Shown piece after piece: positions 1-11,960 of a stretch of DNA of 64,000 nucleotides. Source of the stretch: Climacium dendroides (Eukaryota; Streptophyta; Bryopsida; Hypnales; Climaciaceae). A program made the translations under genes and the position numbers. The number at the start of each line of letters is the position of its first letter. Positions within the stretch are counted from its first letter, which is position 1. The stretch lies in assembly GCA_950106755.1 (NCBI GenBank), contig OX467089.1:19077345-19141344 (forward strand). The letters run 5' to 3'. Below the pieces are notes generated by a model. That model saw only the letters and a list, made by a program, of their open reading frames with translations, was not told the origin of the DNA and did not search any database.

Positions 1-39
1 AGCGCGACTTGTTTATCTAATTTAGAGGATGTTATTTGC

Positions 40-310
40 GTGCATTTTAACATATGTAGGAGTGTGATTTTGGGGAGATCAATATAGAGCTGTGGAGAGA
101 TCTCTGGTTACAGGAGCCAAATGTGTGGAGATCAAATTTTTATCACTATATGATTTTCTTTTGCTATCCTTAAAAGTGGGGAGGTTATAGACCACTATTG
201 AATGACATTAAACAGACCTATTTCCATTTAAAGATCAGTGGCCATAGTCATTTAGCCAAGTCATGCCAATTGAGGCGTTCCAAGTGTGAGACGGATTTAT
301 ACCTAAAGTA
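40..310 (+). repeat. Intron-borne dispersed repeat, copy 1
   Basis: This sequence in a CIPK intron shares a series of blocks with 2010-2300, about 23000-23480 and 23795-24020. Shared blocks include GGAGAGATCTCTG, GATCAAATTTTTRTCACTAT, GTAGACC.CTATTGA, CAGATCAGTG.CCATAG and GTCATGCCAATTG-like sequence. No terminal inverted repeats or coding capacity were seen. It could be a SINE-like or MITE-like element; boundaries are approximate. Confidence 0.6.
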
Positions 311-354
311 GTGGTTAAAGCTTGTTGAAGACGGTGAATATGTCTCTCATTCAG

Positions 355-3300
355 GTTCTGGAGAACAAGGGCTATGATGGTGCAGTGGCGGACATTTGGT
401 CATGTGGTGTAATCCTTTTCGTATTAATGTCTGGATATCTTCCATTCAATGAAGCTGATCTTAAAACCCTTTACGACAAGGTGGGCTGGTTTACAATATT
501 GAAGTTTGAAAATGACCTCGTTATCGAACATTCATTTCCTAGCCTGAATTTTTTGACCATTTTGATGATGATGTCTTACTGCTTCACGATTGCCAGATCC
601 AACATGCACGTTTCTTTTGTCCAGCCTGGTTCTCACCTGATGCCAAATCATTGATATCGAAGATTTTGGATCCCAATCCTGGAACTGTATGCTTTTCAAA
701 CTTGCTCCTGAATTGTTTTTTCTGCTTCATATACGTACTTGGGTCACATTTTCTGTAACTAATTCACATCTTAATCCAGTGCGATAAGCCGGCTGCCTAC
801 GTGAAGGCAGGGTTACACAAAGCTAATAAACTGACTAGCGATTCATTTCTGTAAAAGGGGGTCGATCTAGCTTGCACCAAAAGTAGCTGGATTCTCAATT
901 CTTGAAACTGCCAGTTTCTCAGAATGTTATTTGTGTCATCTTTGGGATGCTAATCAGCTCAAGAGTGATTAGAACCTCGCAAAGTGTTTAATCAATTTTT
1001 TTTTTTTTAATTTCCAATTACCATTATCAGATTTCATCGAAGACTGACTGGCCCAAGCTTGTGTGTCCTAGCCTATGTGGCCCTTGCATGAATTTCGCCG
1101 TTTGTCACATGATTTCTCCCATTTAACAGAAACTAAGGCGATAAATTGCAGCGCAGCGCATTAGACTTGAAGGGATTCGAAACCACTCTTGGTTTAAGGA
1201 GAACTATCTTCCCGTGCGTGTGAATGGTGCTGAAGAAACGCCGGATTTTGGCGATGTGGAGTCCGTGTTTGGTAATTCAGAGGTGACTGATTCCTCCTTC
1301 TCTTGCCTTCCTCACGACTAAGAAAAATGGGAGGCTATGTTCCCCAAAGTTGTCCAAGCTCATTGGTGCGCTTTAAATTTGAACGACTTTGCTTTAAGTT
1401 GACACTGTTTTCAAGAGGTACCATCCCAGTACTATTGAAGGATGTTATGTACTTCAAAGTTTTGAGATAGTTTAAATTGAGGAGCATATTTAATGGAATT
1501 CGTTCACAGTTGGAGTGATCCTAGCTTGTTATGATGAAAATAGGTAAACCAATTTCAATGCAGGAAAATTTTGTGGACGAAGAAGCGGTTAAAGATCCAG
1601 GACCTTCCATGATGAACGCCTTTGAACTCATTACACTATCTCAAGGACTGAATCTCTCTGCCCTCTTCGAGAGGCCTCTGGTATGGGTTTTTTCACATCT
1701 CTGTTGTTTTGACCCCGGACCTACTGAAATGGCAATTGTTTAAAAAGCGGGGTTTAAACCTTCAGTTGTCTCTGCAGGGTCGTGTGAAACCTCAAGCACG
1801 TGTCTCTTCAAATAGATTAGGCAAGGGGAGGATCTATAGAGCGGATTCCGGGCCATCCATGATGAACGCTTTTGAGCTTATAACATTGTCTCAAGGGCTG
1901 AATCTCTCTGCTCTGTTTGAGAGACGACAGGTATGAGGTCCATTTTCCTGATCTTGGCGTTTGTGAACTTTGATCCTGTATTTAAGGTTGAGGATATCAT
2001 TTGCATCCCTTTAAGGACTTTAACATATATAGGAGTGATTTTGAGAAATCCGTATGTGTGGAGAGATCTCTGAGTACGAGAGACAAGCCGCTGAAATCAA
2101 ATTTTTGTCACTATGTATGAATTTCTTATGCAACTTCAATGTGGGACGTTGTAGACCTCGATTGAAAGGGCGATGCACAATCCCATTCCCATTCACAGAT
2201 CAGTGACCATAGACATTTCCACCCAACTTGCTAATTGAAGGTCAAACAAGAGTGTGAATAAATGAGTTGTTACAGGAGATGGAACGGGAGATGGAATCAG
2301 GTCCTTAACAGTTTTAGTATTGTCTATTTTATAAAGAAAAAACCATGGTATTGGGTGTGAAAGTGTGTGAAAGTGGTTCCCCAATGTTTGTGACCGAGTG
2401 CAGGACTACGTGAAGCGTCAAACACGTTTCGTCTCAGATAAACCAGCCAACGAAATCATCTCAAAAATGGAGTCAACAGCCCTGTCCATGGGGTTTCGTG
2501 TGGAAACTCACAAATACAAGGTAATTTTAATACTACAAATGAAGTTAGTCCTCTTGAGTTGAATTTCATAACTAGTTATAGCTCTCATTCAGGGAAGAGG
2601 CTTACAGGCATAACATTCTTGAAGGTGTGCATTTTGTCCCTTGGTCACCTCATTTGCTATATGAATATGCTTTCCTTATATTGAATTACTATGTGAACTA
2701 CTTGAATTCAAGATTTTATAATGATTGATTAATCAAGAGGCTTGCAATGGAGGGGCATTGGACTTTAATCCCTTGTACACTTTGTACACTTAGACTTGTA
2801 AGAATCACTTCTAGGTCACACCTAGGTGACCAAAGTGGACATAATTTGAAGGAGTTAAGATAAGTATACCTAGGAGTGTCTTCTAGCTAGTTGCATCCCC
2901 TTTCTACACACATGTAATATTGAAGCCCAAACATTTGACACAAGTGTAGGTAGTGCCCAAAATCACCATTGTGGCTAGTTGAATGTTAAATTTTCCCAAA
3001 TGCTAAATTTCATTCATATTAAAATATGTAGATCATTGGAAAAATCTTTGAATATGATGAGTTACCAAGGAGATTATGTTGTGGGCATCGGTTGATTGGA
3101 ACAGATGAGACTTGAAGGTCGTGGACGTTTGGCCGTGGCCATTGAGGTTTGCATCTACCACTCCAATCTATTCATTGTGTTCTTCTTTCATCTTGCTTTT
3201 GCAAGCCAATAACACTATTCTTGCAATGTTTATTTAGGTGTTTGAGATGGCACCTTTGTTGTTCATGATCGAGGTGCGGAAGGCTATGGGTGATACTCTA

Positions 3301-3877
3301 GACTATCATAAGGTAAGATTTGCTTGTTTCACTAGTGATTCTTGAATCTAGAGTTATCAAAAAGTGGGTTACATTTGTTTGGAGAAGTCATTTAAAAATC
3401 TAGCAATGTGATCATTCAATAGTTGAAGACCTTACCCTTTGTTTGGACAACCTTAGAGAAAAAATCCTAACTTTTGATGATAAAATTATATGAATGTTTA
3501 CATAGCAACATACTATGTTGGTGATCTTCTTTTTGACCATTTTGTGGAGTGCTCCAAATACTATTAGTGCACAAAATGGTTAAATGAAGATCACTTAGTT
3601 TATCTTAGCCTATATATGCTTTTTTATGGTAGTTTGCCAAGTTGCCTTGTAAATTGTGTCTTGGTCTCAACGTTTTGTTTGTTTTTCAAGACTAGTTTGG
3701 GAAGTGTAAATTGGCCCTAAGGTGGATGTTAGACAATGATTAGGGGTTCTTTATGATGTGGATTTGCAATTGGTGAATTTGCAGTTCTATAAAACCTTCT
3801 ATGGACGGCTGAAGGATATTACCTGCAAAATAGCATTGGGGATTGATGCACAAAATAAATTATTACCTGTGGCATAA
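355..3877 (+). CDS. CIPK: CBL-interacting protein kinase, SOS2/CIPK24-CIPK8 type (5' partial)
   Basis: Ser/Thr kinase of the SnRK3 group, activated by calcineurin B-like calcium sensors. The N-terminal kinase lobe lies outside the window. Exons read: 355-480 (subdomain [21 protein letters not shown]), 597-686 (ends ILDPNPGT), 1157-1282, then two alternative copies of the NAF exon (1564-1680 and 1778-1930), 2404-2520 (starts [19 protein letters not shown]), 3105-3146, 3238-3312 and 3785-3877 (stop TAA at 3875). All junctions listed are phase 0 with GT-AG signals. The regulatory tail follows SOS2 as I remember it: NAF motif, then a C-terminal domain with [19 protein letters not shown] and [11 protein letters not shown]. 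The 3105-3146 exon looks a few residues shorter than the matching SOS2 stretch. About 273 residues are visible with the second NAF exon, 261 with the first. The duplicated NAF exon is the main oddity. Confidence 0.93.
1564..1680 (+). CDS. CIPK NAF exon, copy 1
   Basis: This 39-codon, phase 0-0 exon lies between acceptor CAG at 1561-1563 and donor GTATGG at 1681. It encodes an acidic linker followed by the CBL-binding NAF motif and ends FERPL. Its NAF core of 25 residues is identical to that of the exon at 1778-1930. The final two residues differ from the FERRQ of copy 2, which is the usual form in SOS2-type kinases. It may be used as an alternative to copy 2, or together with it to give two NAF motifs. 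Confidence 0.8.
1778..1930 (+). CDS. CIPK NAF exon, copy 2
   Basis: This 51-codon, phase 0-0 exon starts after CTGCAG at 1772-1777 and ends at donor GTATGA at 1931. It has a 24-codon basic linker and then the NAF core, ending FERRQ, which joins smoothly to DYVKRQTRF in the exon at 2404. The nearer AG at 1838-1839 would break the frame, so the upstream acceptor is chosen; this choice is inference. The gap between the copies (1681-1777, 97 bp) is long enough to be an intron. Confidence 0.78.
2010..2300 (+). repeat. Intron-borne dispersed repeat, copy 2
   Basis: This second copy lies in the intron after NAF exon copy 2. It matches copy 1 from AACATATATAGGAGTG onwards and continues into GGAGATGGAATCAGGTCCTT, a tail shared with the copy near 23440. 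Having two copies in one gene suggests insertion or local duplication with the exon. The repeat lies downstream of the second NAF exon, not between the two. Confidence 0.6.
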
Positions 3878-3879
3878 GA

Positions 3880-4900
3880 ATAATATTGTCGATGATATGA
3901 ATCCTTGTTTGTAAAATTGGGAATTGTTAATAGTTTTGGTGGTTGTAGTTCTTAGTTGGGTGCTTATTGTAGACAAAAGTTCCTTTAGTGGTCATGGATT
4001 AATTGTATTATTAGTGCAAATATGATGTCTTTATACACATCTCTATTAGTGAAAGGCATCAACTTAGGGATGATTGTAATATTGGTAGGCAATAGGTATA
4101 GGTAAGTTTGTAAGATAAACAAGGTAATTTGAGTTGGTATGATGAGTTGTGGTAGGTTTCTTTGTATCATAATCCCATTGACAATACTTCAATCTTATAG
4201 AGTCATAAGCTCTCTGACCTAAGTATTGGTCTTGTTTATAAGAGTTCTTGTAAGCAATCTTTGGTTGAGTCTTAAAGAACATTTCTTCATTCCATATAAT
4301 TTGTTAATCCCTTTTTATTCCATTTCAAGGCTTTTTAATAGTCAATTCTATTGTGGGACTTGTTTAAGAATTTTTTTGGAGTCATCTGAAATTATGAAGT
4401 TCATAGAATGTACTTTGAAGTTTCTACATAGTAATTCATTTTCTAAGTCCAAAAAAATCTTTAAAATGAAGATTTTTAGCATTTTGAGGATGTTTGGATC
4501 AAAGACCAAATCATTTAGCGATACATGATACTCCCAATTTAGATCATTATTGCACCATCTACATGCCTAAGAAGTTACAAAATGGTTACATATTCTATTT
4601 GAAATGGTATTGAATGTAAGCATGATAAGGTTCAAATTTTTAAAATGAAAGATGTTGATTGTTAAACTATTAACCCACTAAAGACCGTGGTTGATTCTAG
4701 AAGTGGGTACAACATTTTCTAGTCTTGGATTGAATATGGAAAATGATACCAAATTGTGATGCATTTTGGAGATCTAACCTTAACTATGGAGTTGGCATGA
4801 ATGCTTGGGGCTCCACAATAAAATTCTAAATTGATTTCTATACTAATTTGCATATTTTCAGTTAGTATTTTGTTTGTTTTTTCAACCCAAAAATTGCTAG
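3880..4900. other. Intergenic, no gene seen
   Basis: AT-rich DNA downstream of the CIPK stop. The ORFs present are short, biased towards I/Y/F/N and lack splice context. The beginning is expected to hold the CIPK 3' UTR, but I could not place a polyadenylation site with confidence. Confidence 0.6.
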
Positions 4901-4910
4901 AAACCCAAAA

Positions 4911-5036
4911 ATTGCATGTTAGCACAAATTGTCTTGATTCTTATCCCAATGCATTTGGTTCCCAATTCCCCAAATTGCATGGTAGCACAAATTGTCTTGA
5001 TTCTTGTCCCAATGCATTTGGTTCCCAATTCCCCAC
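4911..5036. repeat. Two-copy 63-bp tandem duplication
   Basis: The unit starting ATTGCATGTTAGCACAAATT at 4911 is repeated at 4974 with about two changes. The two copies abut exactly. The overlapping ORFs on both strands are by-products of the duplication. Confidence 0.9.
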
Positions 5037-5156
5037 ATCCCTTTTGTCTATATCCAAATTCATTATAAAACTCTACTACCAATGAAAAAGTGTCAATTCC
5101 AACCAAAAAGTGATTGATCAATCCTTAATGGATTAATCTAATGGTATATGTCTTGC

Positions 5157-5632
5157 CATATTTTAGTACATAATTACATAATTTGTATTCTATATTTTAG
5201 TACATAATTACATAATTTGTATTCTATATTTTAGTACATAATTACATAATTTGTATTCTATATTTTAGTACATAATTACATAATTTGTATTCTATATTTT
5301 AGTACATAATTACATAATTTGTATTCTATATTTTAGTACATAATTACATAATTTGTATTCTATATTTTAGTACATAATTACATAATTTGTATTCTATATT
5401 TTAGTACATAATTACATAATTTGTATTCTATATTTTAGTACATAATTACATAATTTGTATTCTATATTTTAGTACATAATTACATAATTTGTATTCTATA
5501 TTTTAGTACATAATTACATAATTTGTATTCTATATTTTAGTACATAATTACATAATTTGTATTCTATATTTTAGTACATAATTACATAATTTGTATTCTA
5601 TATTTTAGTACATAATTACATAATTTGTATTC
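5157..5632. repeat. 34-bp minisatellite, 14 near-identical copies
   Basis: The unit contains TTTTAGTACATAATTACATA followed by ATTTGTATTC, 34 bp in all. The array of 476 bp equals exactly 14 units with essentially no differences between copies. Such uniformity implies recent expansion or homogenisation. It is AT-rich and ends where unrelated sequence begins (CTAGTGAAACACG). Confidence 0.95.
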
Positions 5633-5993
5633 TACTAGTGAAACACGTATATTGTAAGTTACTACCATTGCAAGTGCAAAGCAACAGAAACTCAATTCGT
5701 ATAAGACTTTACCTATAGATGGGTACAGAGCTTACAGGAGCTAGCCAGGTGAGTAAGTCACCAGAGTGAAAGGTCTCTGAGTGGCAAGCTAAGAAATTAT
5801 ACCCTTGCATATACTCAAAGCTCTCTTTGAGGGTTATCACAATCTAATGGTATATGATCTATGTTGTATGAATTAATAGAAGAGTGCATCTACAAATGCA
5901 GCTGAAATCTTTTTCTTCCTCGGAGGAGCTACGGACGGCCACATCGGAGGAGTCTTTTCAGAAATTTTTGTTGTTGAACTGCTTCTGAAGGAA

Positions 5994-6233
5994 TTATGAA
6001 GACCCGAAGAAAGACCTTGTTGAAGACACAAACTCCAACGCAGTCCTCAATTCCTGTGTGTTATATACAGCACTATAAATACAGTTTGATTCTGTGGAAG
6101 GACCTACAACGGCATCAATCCACTTTGAAATATTTTGTACAGGCCCAATTGTGGCAAAAAATTGTTGTTGCAGATTCGTCGTCAACATCACGGTTGCGTG
6201 CTCACGCCCCTCCTTAGCCTCAATACTTCTCGA
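5994..6233 (-). CDS. Possible terminal exon of an unrecognised gene
   Basis: On the minus strand an acceptor-like TTTGTTTGCAG precedes 6233. An open frame of 79 codons follows, ending in TAA at 5994-5996. It includes the stretches ATVMLTTNLQQQFFATIGP and NTQELRTALEFVSS, which look more protein-like than the surrounding ORFs. There is no ATG start, and I could not join it in phase to an upstream exon. A MITE (6316-6850) sits just upstream. I do not recognise it; it may be a gene remnant or chance. Confidence 0.25.
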   Translation of the reverse strand, partial: SRSIEAKEGREHATVMLTTNLQQQFFATIGPVQNISKWIDAVVGPSTESNCIYSAVYNTQELRTALEFVSSTRSFFGSS

Positions 6234-6315
6234 CTGCAAACAAATTTCAAAATAAAAAGTCAGACAAGGAAGTTTCACAATGTATAATGCCCTGGATAGA
6301 AACCTTACATTAATA

Positions 6316-6850
6316 TTCCCTCTTTCCCATAATATTAGCCCCCTTTATTTTTTTCATTTGTCTTGAATTATTTGTCCCCTTCAATGGCGTACTTCAAAGC
6401 TGATTTTAGGGTACACAAAAGATAATTTCTTTTGTTTTTGACATTAACTAATGAAATGAAGCACAAGTCTAGTTTCATATCTACTTTGCATATCAAAAAA
6501 ATTCTAAAAATTGAATTATTTTATGGGAATTTAAAGTTGACTAGATCAAAGACTACATCGTGCTCTTCATTGAATCTATTGAATCTTGTGCAAATCTACA
6601 CATGCAAAGGGCAAGATAGTTGCACAAGAAGTTTTCCTTATCTATAGAGCCTATCCTTATTTATATGTGGCACTTTGTATCTATTACAACCTCCTACTTT
6701 CTAATTTTTCCTTTGATTGCAATTAATAGCCAGGTCCACTGCAATTTCACTACAGAATCATTAAACCTTAACATGCATTAAAAAATTAGTGCCAAATCCT
6801 TAATACTTTCATTACTATAAAAAAGGACTGGTACTGTGGGACGGAGGGAG
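6316..6850. mobile_element. Stowaway-like MITE, about 535 bp
   Basis: The 5' end TTCCCTCTTTCCCATAATAT and the reverse complement of the 3' end (CTCCCTCCGTCCCACAGTAC) match as imperfect terminal inverted repeats. TA dinucleotides flank both sides (6314-6315 and 6851-6852). These are the hallmarks of Tc1/mariner-derived Stowaway elements. No transposase frame is present, so it is non-autonomous. Confidence 0.82.
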
Positions 6851-7049
6851 TAGATTGCATACACAATTGGGGAGATGCAGGTGAAAGATAAAATACCTGC
6901 ACCGGAAGTCTTCCTCACGGGTTACCACCTGTGCATATCAAGGGACAATCACCACGGAATATGAGGGACAGGAAGTGGCAGTAAAATCTCTCAACCATGA
7001 ATTGCTTTAGCGCCAGTGAAATGATCATACGTAGTTGCTGCAATTTGTC

Positions 7050-10000
7050 TCATAATACTTTTGGCAGTGAATAGACCTTCGGGGTGCGAGTCCAGTCTTT
7101 CTCCTTTGAATCCAATGCATTTGGAGCATGCACCAGGAACACCTGTTGGCAAGTCCGCACAGCAACACTTCGACCAGAGTTGAGCAATAAACCAAGACGA
7201 AAGAGACAGGCCACCACCTCATTATAAATACTGCAATAAGGAAACATGTGTTTGTCAGTAACCAGAACAGAGAACTACAGATGCATGAGTCCCGACTATT
7301 GTGAAGTCCGACTAGTGTGAACTTCGAACCAAGTACGTATACATTCACAATTGTGCATGTGAACAAGGGACCTAAATGAGCGAACCATATGGTAAAAAGC
7401 TTGGCAGATGTTCGAACAGAATAATCAGAGAGTAAGATCATGAGTGCACCATAGCTTTCTAGAAAGGAAAGGAACACCCCTGATATTTTGTCTTAGGATA
7501 TAGTTCAAAGAAATAATCAAATGGCGCAGTGTTATACAAAAGGAGATTATACAAACCTCAGGCGATGCCGATTACAAGCTGTTAAAAATGCCACCAGCCC
7601 ATTTAGAATGCTCCTGATAGCACGAAAGATCTGAAAAGAATGCACCGAGAAAAAGAAGTGAAGGAAAACGTACACAGGCTGTGCACGAAAGACCTCATCT
7701 CCCAGATAGAAATTTACATCCGATACAAGTGATCCCCTTAAAACAAAACTAGAACAAACAAGTAGAACAAGCCTGTTTTATACCAATGATTAGATTGCGT
7801 TACAAGATGTGAAATCGTTTCCAAAAAGAGGACTCCGAAACCCACTGTACCAGAATATCTCACCTTGGAAAAAATGTCATTCCAAAGGGCACGCCACAGT
7901 GAGGGAGATGGTGCGACCGCCTTGGCACTCTTTACAGTTGAAATAGCAGGGGAAATGCTGGAGAATATAAATTGCACCAGATCCATGAGCCCATCAAGTG
8001 CATTGTCTGCAAACATCAGGATGAACCGCACCACCTGCAGCGGGAAGCTCACCAATGCCCACACTGCCGCCAAAATCGGATAAATTCCTAGAAAATTCCA
8101 GAAGAGATTGCAAAATCAACAAAATTATCAAACTACGTCAGTTTAACTCAAATAGCATGCAAACATTTGCAATGATTTTTGACGAGGGAGAACTTCTCAT
8201 TTCTTTCAACACTGTACCTAAGCATCAAATAGCTAAAGGAACAACAAATAGCTAAAACCTCATACCTCAAACAATCGAATCACAGCTAGTAGATGACGAG
8301 CAGCAATGCACTTACCAAGGTTCCAAACAGAGCTCAGAAGTACACAGAAGGGCCAAACAATGAAACTTAGAAGGCCACCAAATGTGAAGAAGACCGAGGA
8401 CAGGGTCATTGACACAAGATTCCAGCAACCTAGAAGGATTTCCAGCAACACGCCCCAGGCGGGCAGTACCACATCAACCAGCAATGCCAGGGGCTCTTCA
8501 AAAGGTCGCATCAGCAACAAACATAATTGTCTGCCAGCACGGACTGTGATAAACAACCATCGAAAGGCTTTCTCGAAATTTTGTAAAACCAGCATAGTCC
8601 CTAAGTACTTCAGTCTTGATATCATTTCCCAAGCTTCAATCCACTCAAAAAGTGGGCCACATAACCTGGCTGCTGTCGCTTTGAGAATTGGGACGTTCTT
8701 GTACAAGTCATAAAACCCAATTAGCACTGTCACTATGGAAACTATGAAGTAGATAGTTCCACACAGAGGCCGCATCCAAGGGCGATAAAGTTGGCAGAAA
8801 ATTGGATATGACTGCAAAAAGATCACCCAAGACGGTAATCCAGACTCCAGCATCTTCAGCAGCCCAGACTCAGCCGTAACAATCTTCTGCAGCTCAAATG
8901 GCAGCATAGGGTCTTTAAACCTAAATACGATGAGAACATCCCTGTATGTTTCAGTCCCAGGAAAAACGTGAGATGTGAGGTGTCTTGAACGGCCCTCATC
9001 AATTTCTGCCCAATAATAATTGCCAGACATACAGTCTCCACCATTGCACTCCATTTCAGGTGGTCGACCCATGTCAAAGGTGCCTCTTGAAACCAATGGC
9101 AATAAATCCCAACCATTTTCAGTTTTCTCCCTGCTGTCCGCACTATTCAAGGAAGATGTCGTAAAATCATTGCTTTTACTGTCCAACACGTCAGTAACGC
9201 CATCATAACAGTTTTGAATTTTCAAGCTACACGCAGGATCTGAAAATTGTTGCTCACAGTCATCGAAGTCACCCCTCTGTCCAGGCTCCGAACACCAAGT
9301 GCAAGAGCCTTGGCAATTAAAAAGGGTACTCCGTGGAGTCGAAGGGGGAGTAAGAAATTCCTGATCACTCGTATAAGAGTCTTCCTCAAAGTCATGCATG
9401 TCGCCAACGAACGATTTCACAGTCCCATAATCACTGGCGTCGTCCTCGGGACTTTCATCTGATTCAGTGCCGTCGGAATCTCCAGAGCTCTCATCAGTAT
9501 TGATACTGCTATCCACACTCAACCGTCGGGGGGGCAGATCACAACAGCAGTGGATGGGTAGACTCGTCACAAAGCCCTCTCCTTTTGAAACTCCAGTATC
9601 TAATGAGGCAGATTCCACAGGTGACTCACGTCTTTCTGAAGCATACCAGGCTTGAGCTTGTTGCACACAGTCAAATTCCCTTTTCACCATTGTCTTCACT
9701 TCCAGGGCAACGCAGGTATCCGTCTGTTCCTCAAGCAAGGAATTGATTATCAGAAAAATCACTATTCAATATGTGAAAGCTCAAACGTCTTGAGTTGTCA
9801 GAGGGAAAAAAACAGACTTCAACATGCTTATTTCAAACCTCTACACGTCTCCCAGGACACCCATCCGGAAACAGCATCCGTCAAGGAGTTTAATTGACAA
9901 TCACAACACTCAAAATGATCTAAAACTACTCGGACATGATACAAGGCTCAGAACAACATGCTATCTATGACCACACGAAGTCATTCAAAGTTAGACCTCA

Positions 10001-11707
10001 GTGCGCGCCATGCACGCCAACTCACCAGAAGTTCGTTTAAGTAGTTTATGCCACGAACGTTGGCCCACTCTACTTCGAAGGCCACGCAACCATGTAGTCC
10101 CTCCGGAGACCTTTTCACAACAGTTAAAGCCTTGAATTGGTGTCGCAAGAAACGTTTGAAATTCGACCAGCCGGACAAATGCTCGGAGCCTTGCTCTTCT
10201 AAGCCCTGACGAGCACTTGATGATGCGTCAGAGCTCCCATCCCTGCTACTGTCACCACTGGACTTTGTTCTTCTGTTGGCAAACGGAGAGACTCTCGACT
10301 GCGAGTCAAAAGGAAAGACGATCAGTCCGAAGAACCCGATAAATAAGAAGGCCAACAGAACATCACTCTGCAAATAAGCCTCAACCATAGTGACAATTCT
10401 CTTCTCCACGCATGAGGAGGTTTTGGCTTTGATGACTTTGATAAATTGAAGAGACAGGGTATACCTGAGTGACCATAAGCTGCCAAAGTTCAGCGGGCCT
10501 GAAACGATATTCTGGTGATGTCCAAGGTGCATTGTCTACGATGAATACTAGCTTGGAGCTCTCGTTCGCCACCAACAAAAACAGCCTCGAGACATAAGAT
10601 TGCATATCCCTGCATTCAGATCGACATTTTATAGAATGCAAAGATGACATCCACTGCGAGGTTTCCAGAAACGTGGCAAGTACTAAATATATCCCATCAT
10701 TCAACACCGTAATTTAAATTACAAAAAGACACAAAAAGTAGTTGCAAAATACACATAAGTACACAGTGCCCACAAAAACTGACCTAATTTGCAGGGTCGT
10801 AAGCTCGTAGAGCTCACTTCCCATAGTATCCACCATCATATCTTCGTGGCGGAGGAAGCGCAAGTCACCTACACAAGATCGAAGACATGGCAACTGCGTA
10901 CACAAAACACCATATGTCATGAGTGATTCAAAAAAGTGATCAGACAAGGAACCTCCAGAAATCGCGTACGTTCTTAACCATGACAATTAGAAAATTCCAT
11001 TTTTTTGAGCGCAAGGCGCAGAGATTCTCCGAAAATCAAATCAAACCTCCCGTAAAAGACGCACACGTAGCAACGGGAAAACACAAGCAACTCGGAATTA
11101 TGAAGAAATCAAAAAACAAAACTCTCTTCTCCGCCGGAACAACAGAGTTTGCGAACAGACGACACAATTCATAGGGATACAATCCACATTTTCCCATCGC
11201 CTGTAAAAGCGCAGAGTTTCTCTTTCTGAACAGTAAATTATAGCAAGTGACGCACACCTCCTTAAAACAAACAAAAACACCAGCACCTCAGAATAATCAA
11301 CGAATTCAAACCAAGCACCTCCATAAACCTCCTCTGCGCCGTCTCACCATAGATTAAACGAAGAAACGGTACAAATTCACAGGGAAACAAATCCGTAACC
11401 AGCGTCCTACTACTCCCTCATAAACCCTAAGATCCTACCCACACACAAACTGAATCGATTCACAACCTCATGAAACGAAAAAATTTCAAAAAAACCCGAG
11501 CAATCCACAACCACCTGAAAATCTTTTTACTCCGTAAATCGCAACCTCATAATTCCGGTTCCAACTCCACACCACAGAAAGAAAAAAAAGTCGTAGAAAT
11601 TGGACGCACTCTTTCGTGCTGAAGCTCGATCATCAAAAAAACGGGATGCAAAAGTTACCTGCAATCGGGGTGACAAAAATCATAACAGTAGGTCCCCATC
11701 TGCGCAT
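7050..11707 (-). CDS. Conserved plant multi-pass membrane protein of unknown function
   Basis: Eight exons give an uninterrupted 812-residue protein: 11707-11659, 10868-10784, 10609-10465, 10298-10026, 9723-8316, 8087-7864, 7630-7557 and 7230-7050 (TGA). All have GT-AG signals and matching phases. The N-terminal third contains LVFIVDNAPW, ELWQLMVTQSRVSPFANRR and FEVEWANVRGINYLNELL. A long acidic/serine linker follows. The middle contains LPSWVIFLQSYPIFCQLYRP and a hydrophobic stretch (TIYFIVSIVTVLIGFYDLY). Further hydrophobic segments run into the 8087-7864 exon. I recall similar uncharacterised proteins in flowering plants but cannot name the family. The start ATG is the first in frame after an upstream TAA; a second candidate is the MMVD at 10839. 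A membrane role is inferred from hydrophobicity only. Confidence 0.88.
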
Positions 11708-11960
11708 CTCAATCCAAATCTCCCAAGCTCTCTGTGCCCCCCAAAAGAAACACAATTCAATCTGCCGGATCGGAAGCGTCTCCTCCACTTCTCGAGCGAG
11801 CTGCGTCCGAGGTCCCCGGCCTCCCGGTCGCGAAGAGATCCATTATTAGTCAGTCGGGGAGGTCTGCGACTGGTGGACGGGGAGAGGAGAGGACGGGCGA
11901 CCTCCGGTCGGTGAGTAAAGGACGCTTGTCACCACCACGTGCGCTTCTGAGAAGGGCCTG
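11708..11960 (-). promoter_or_regulatory. 5' leader and probable promoter region with a 28-codon uORF
   Basis: This GC-richer block lies immediately upstream of the membrane-protein gene. A short upstream ORF on the minus strand runs from ATG at 11843 to TGA at 11759-11757, out of frame with the main start at 11707. Such uORFs can lower translation of the main ORF. No TATA box was convincingly placed. Confidence 0.45.

Noticed and set aside
4831..5121. ORFs on both strands with repeated Cys/Pro/Asn segments
   Set aside because: They are simply the translated 63-bp tandem duplication.
10714..10986. 90-codon minus-strand ORF
   Set aside because: Its initial codon is not ATG, and only the part around 10868-10784 is used, as exon 2 of the membrane-protein gene.
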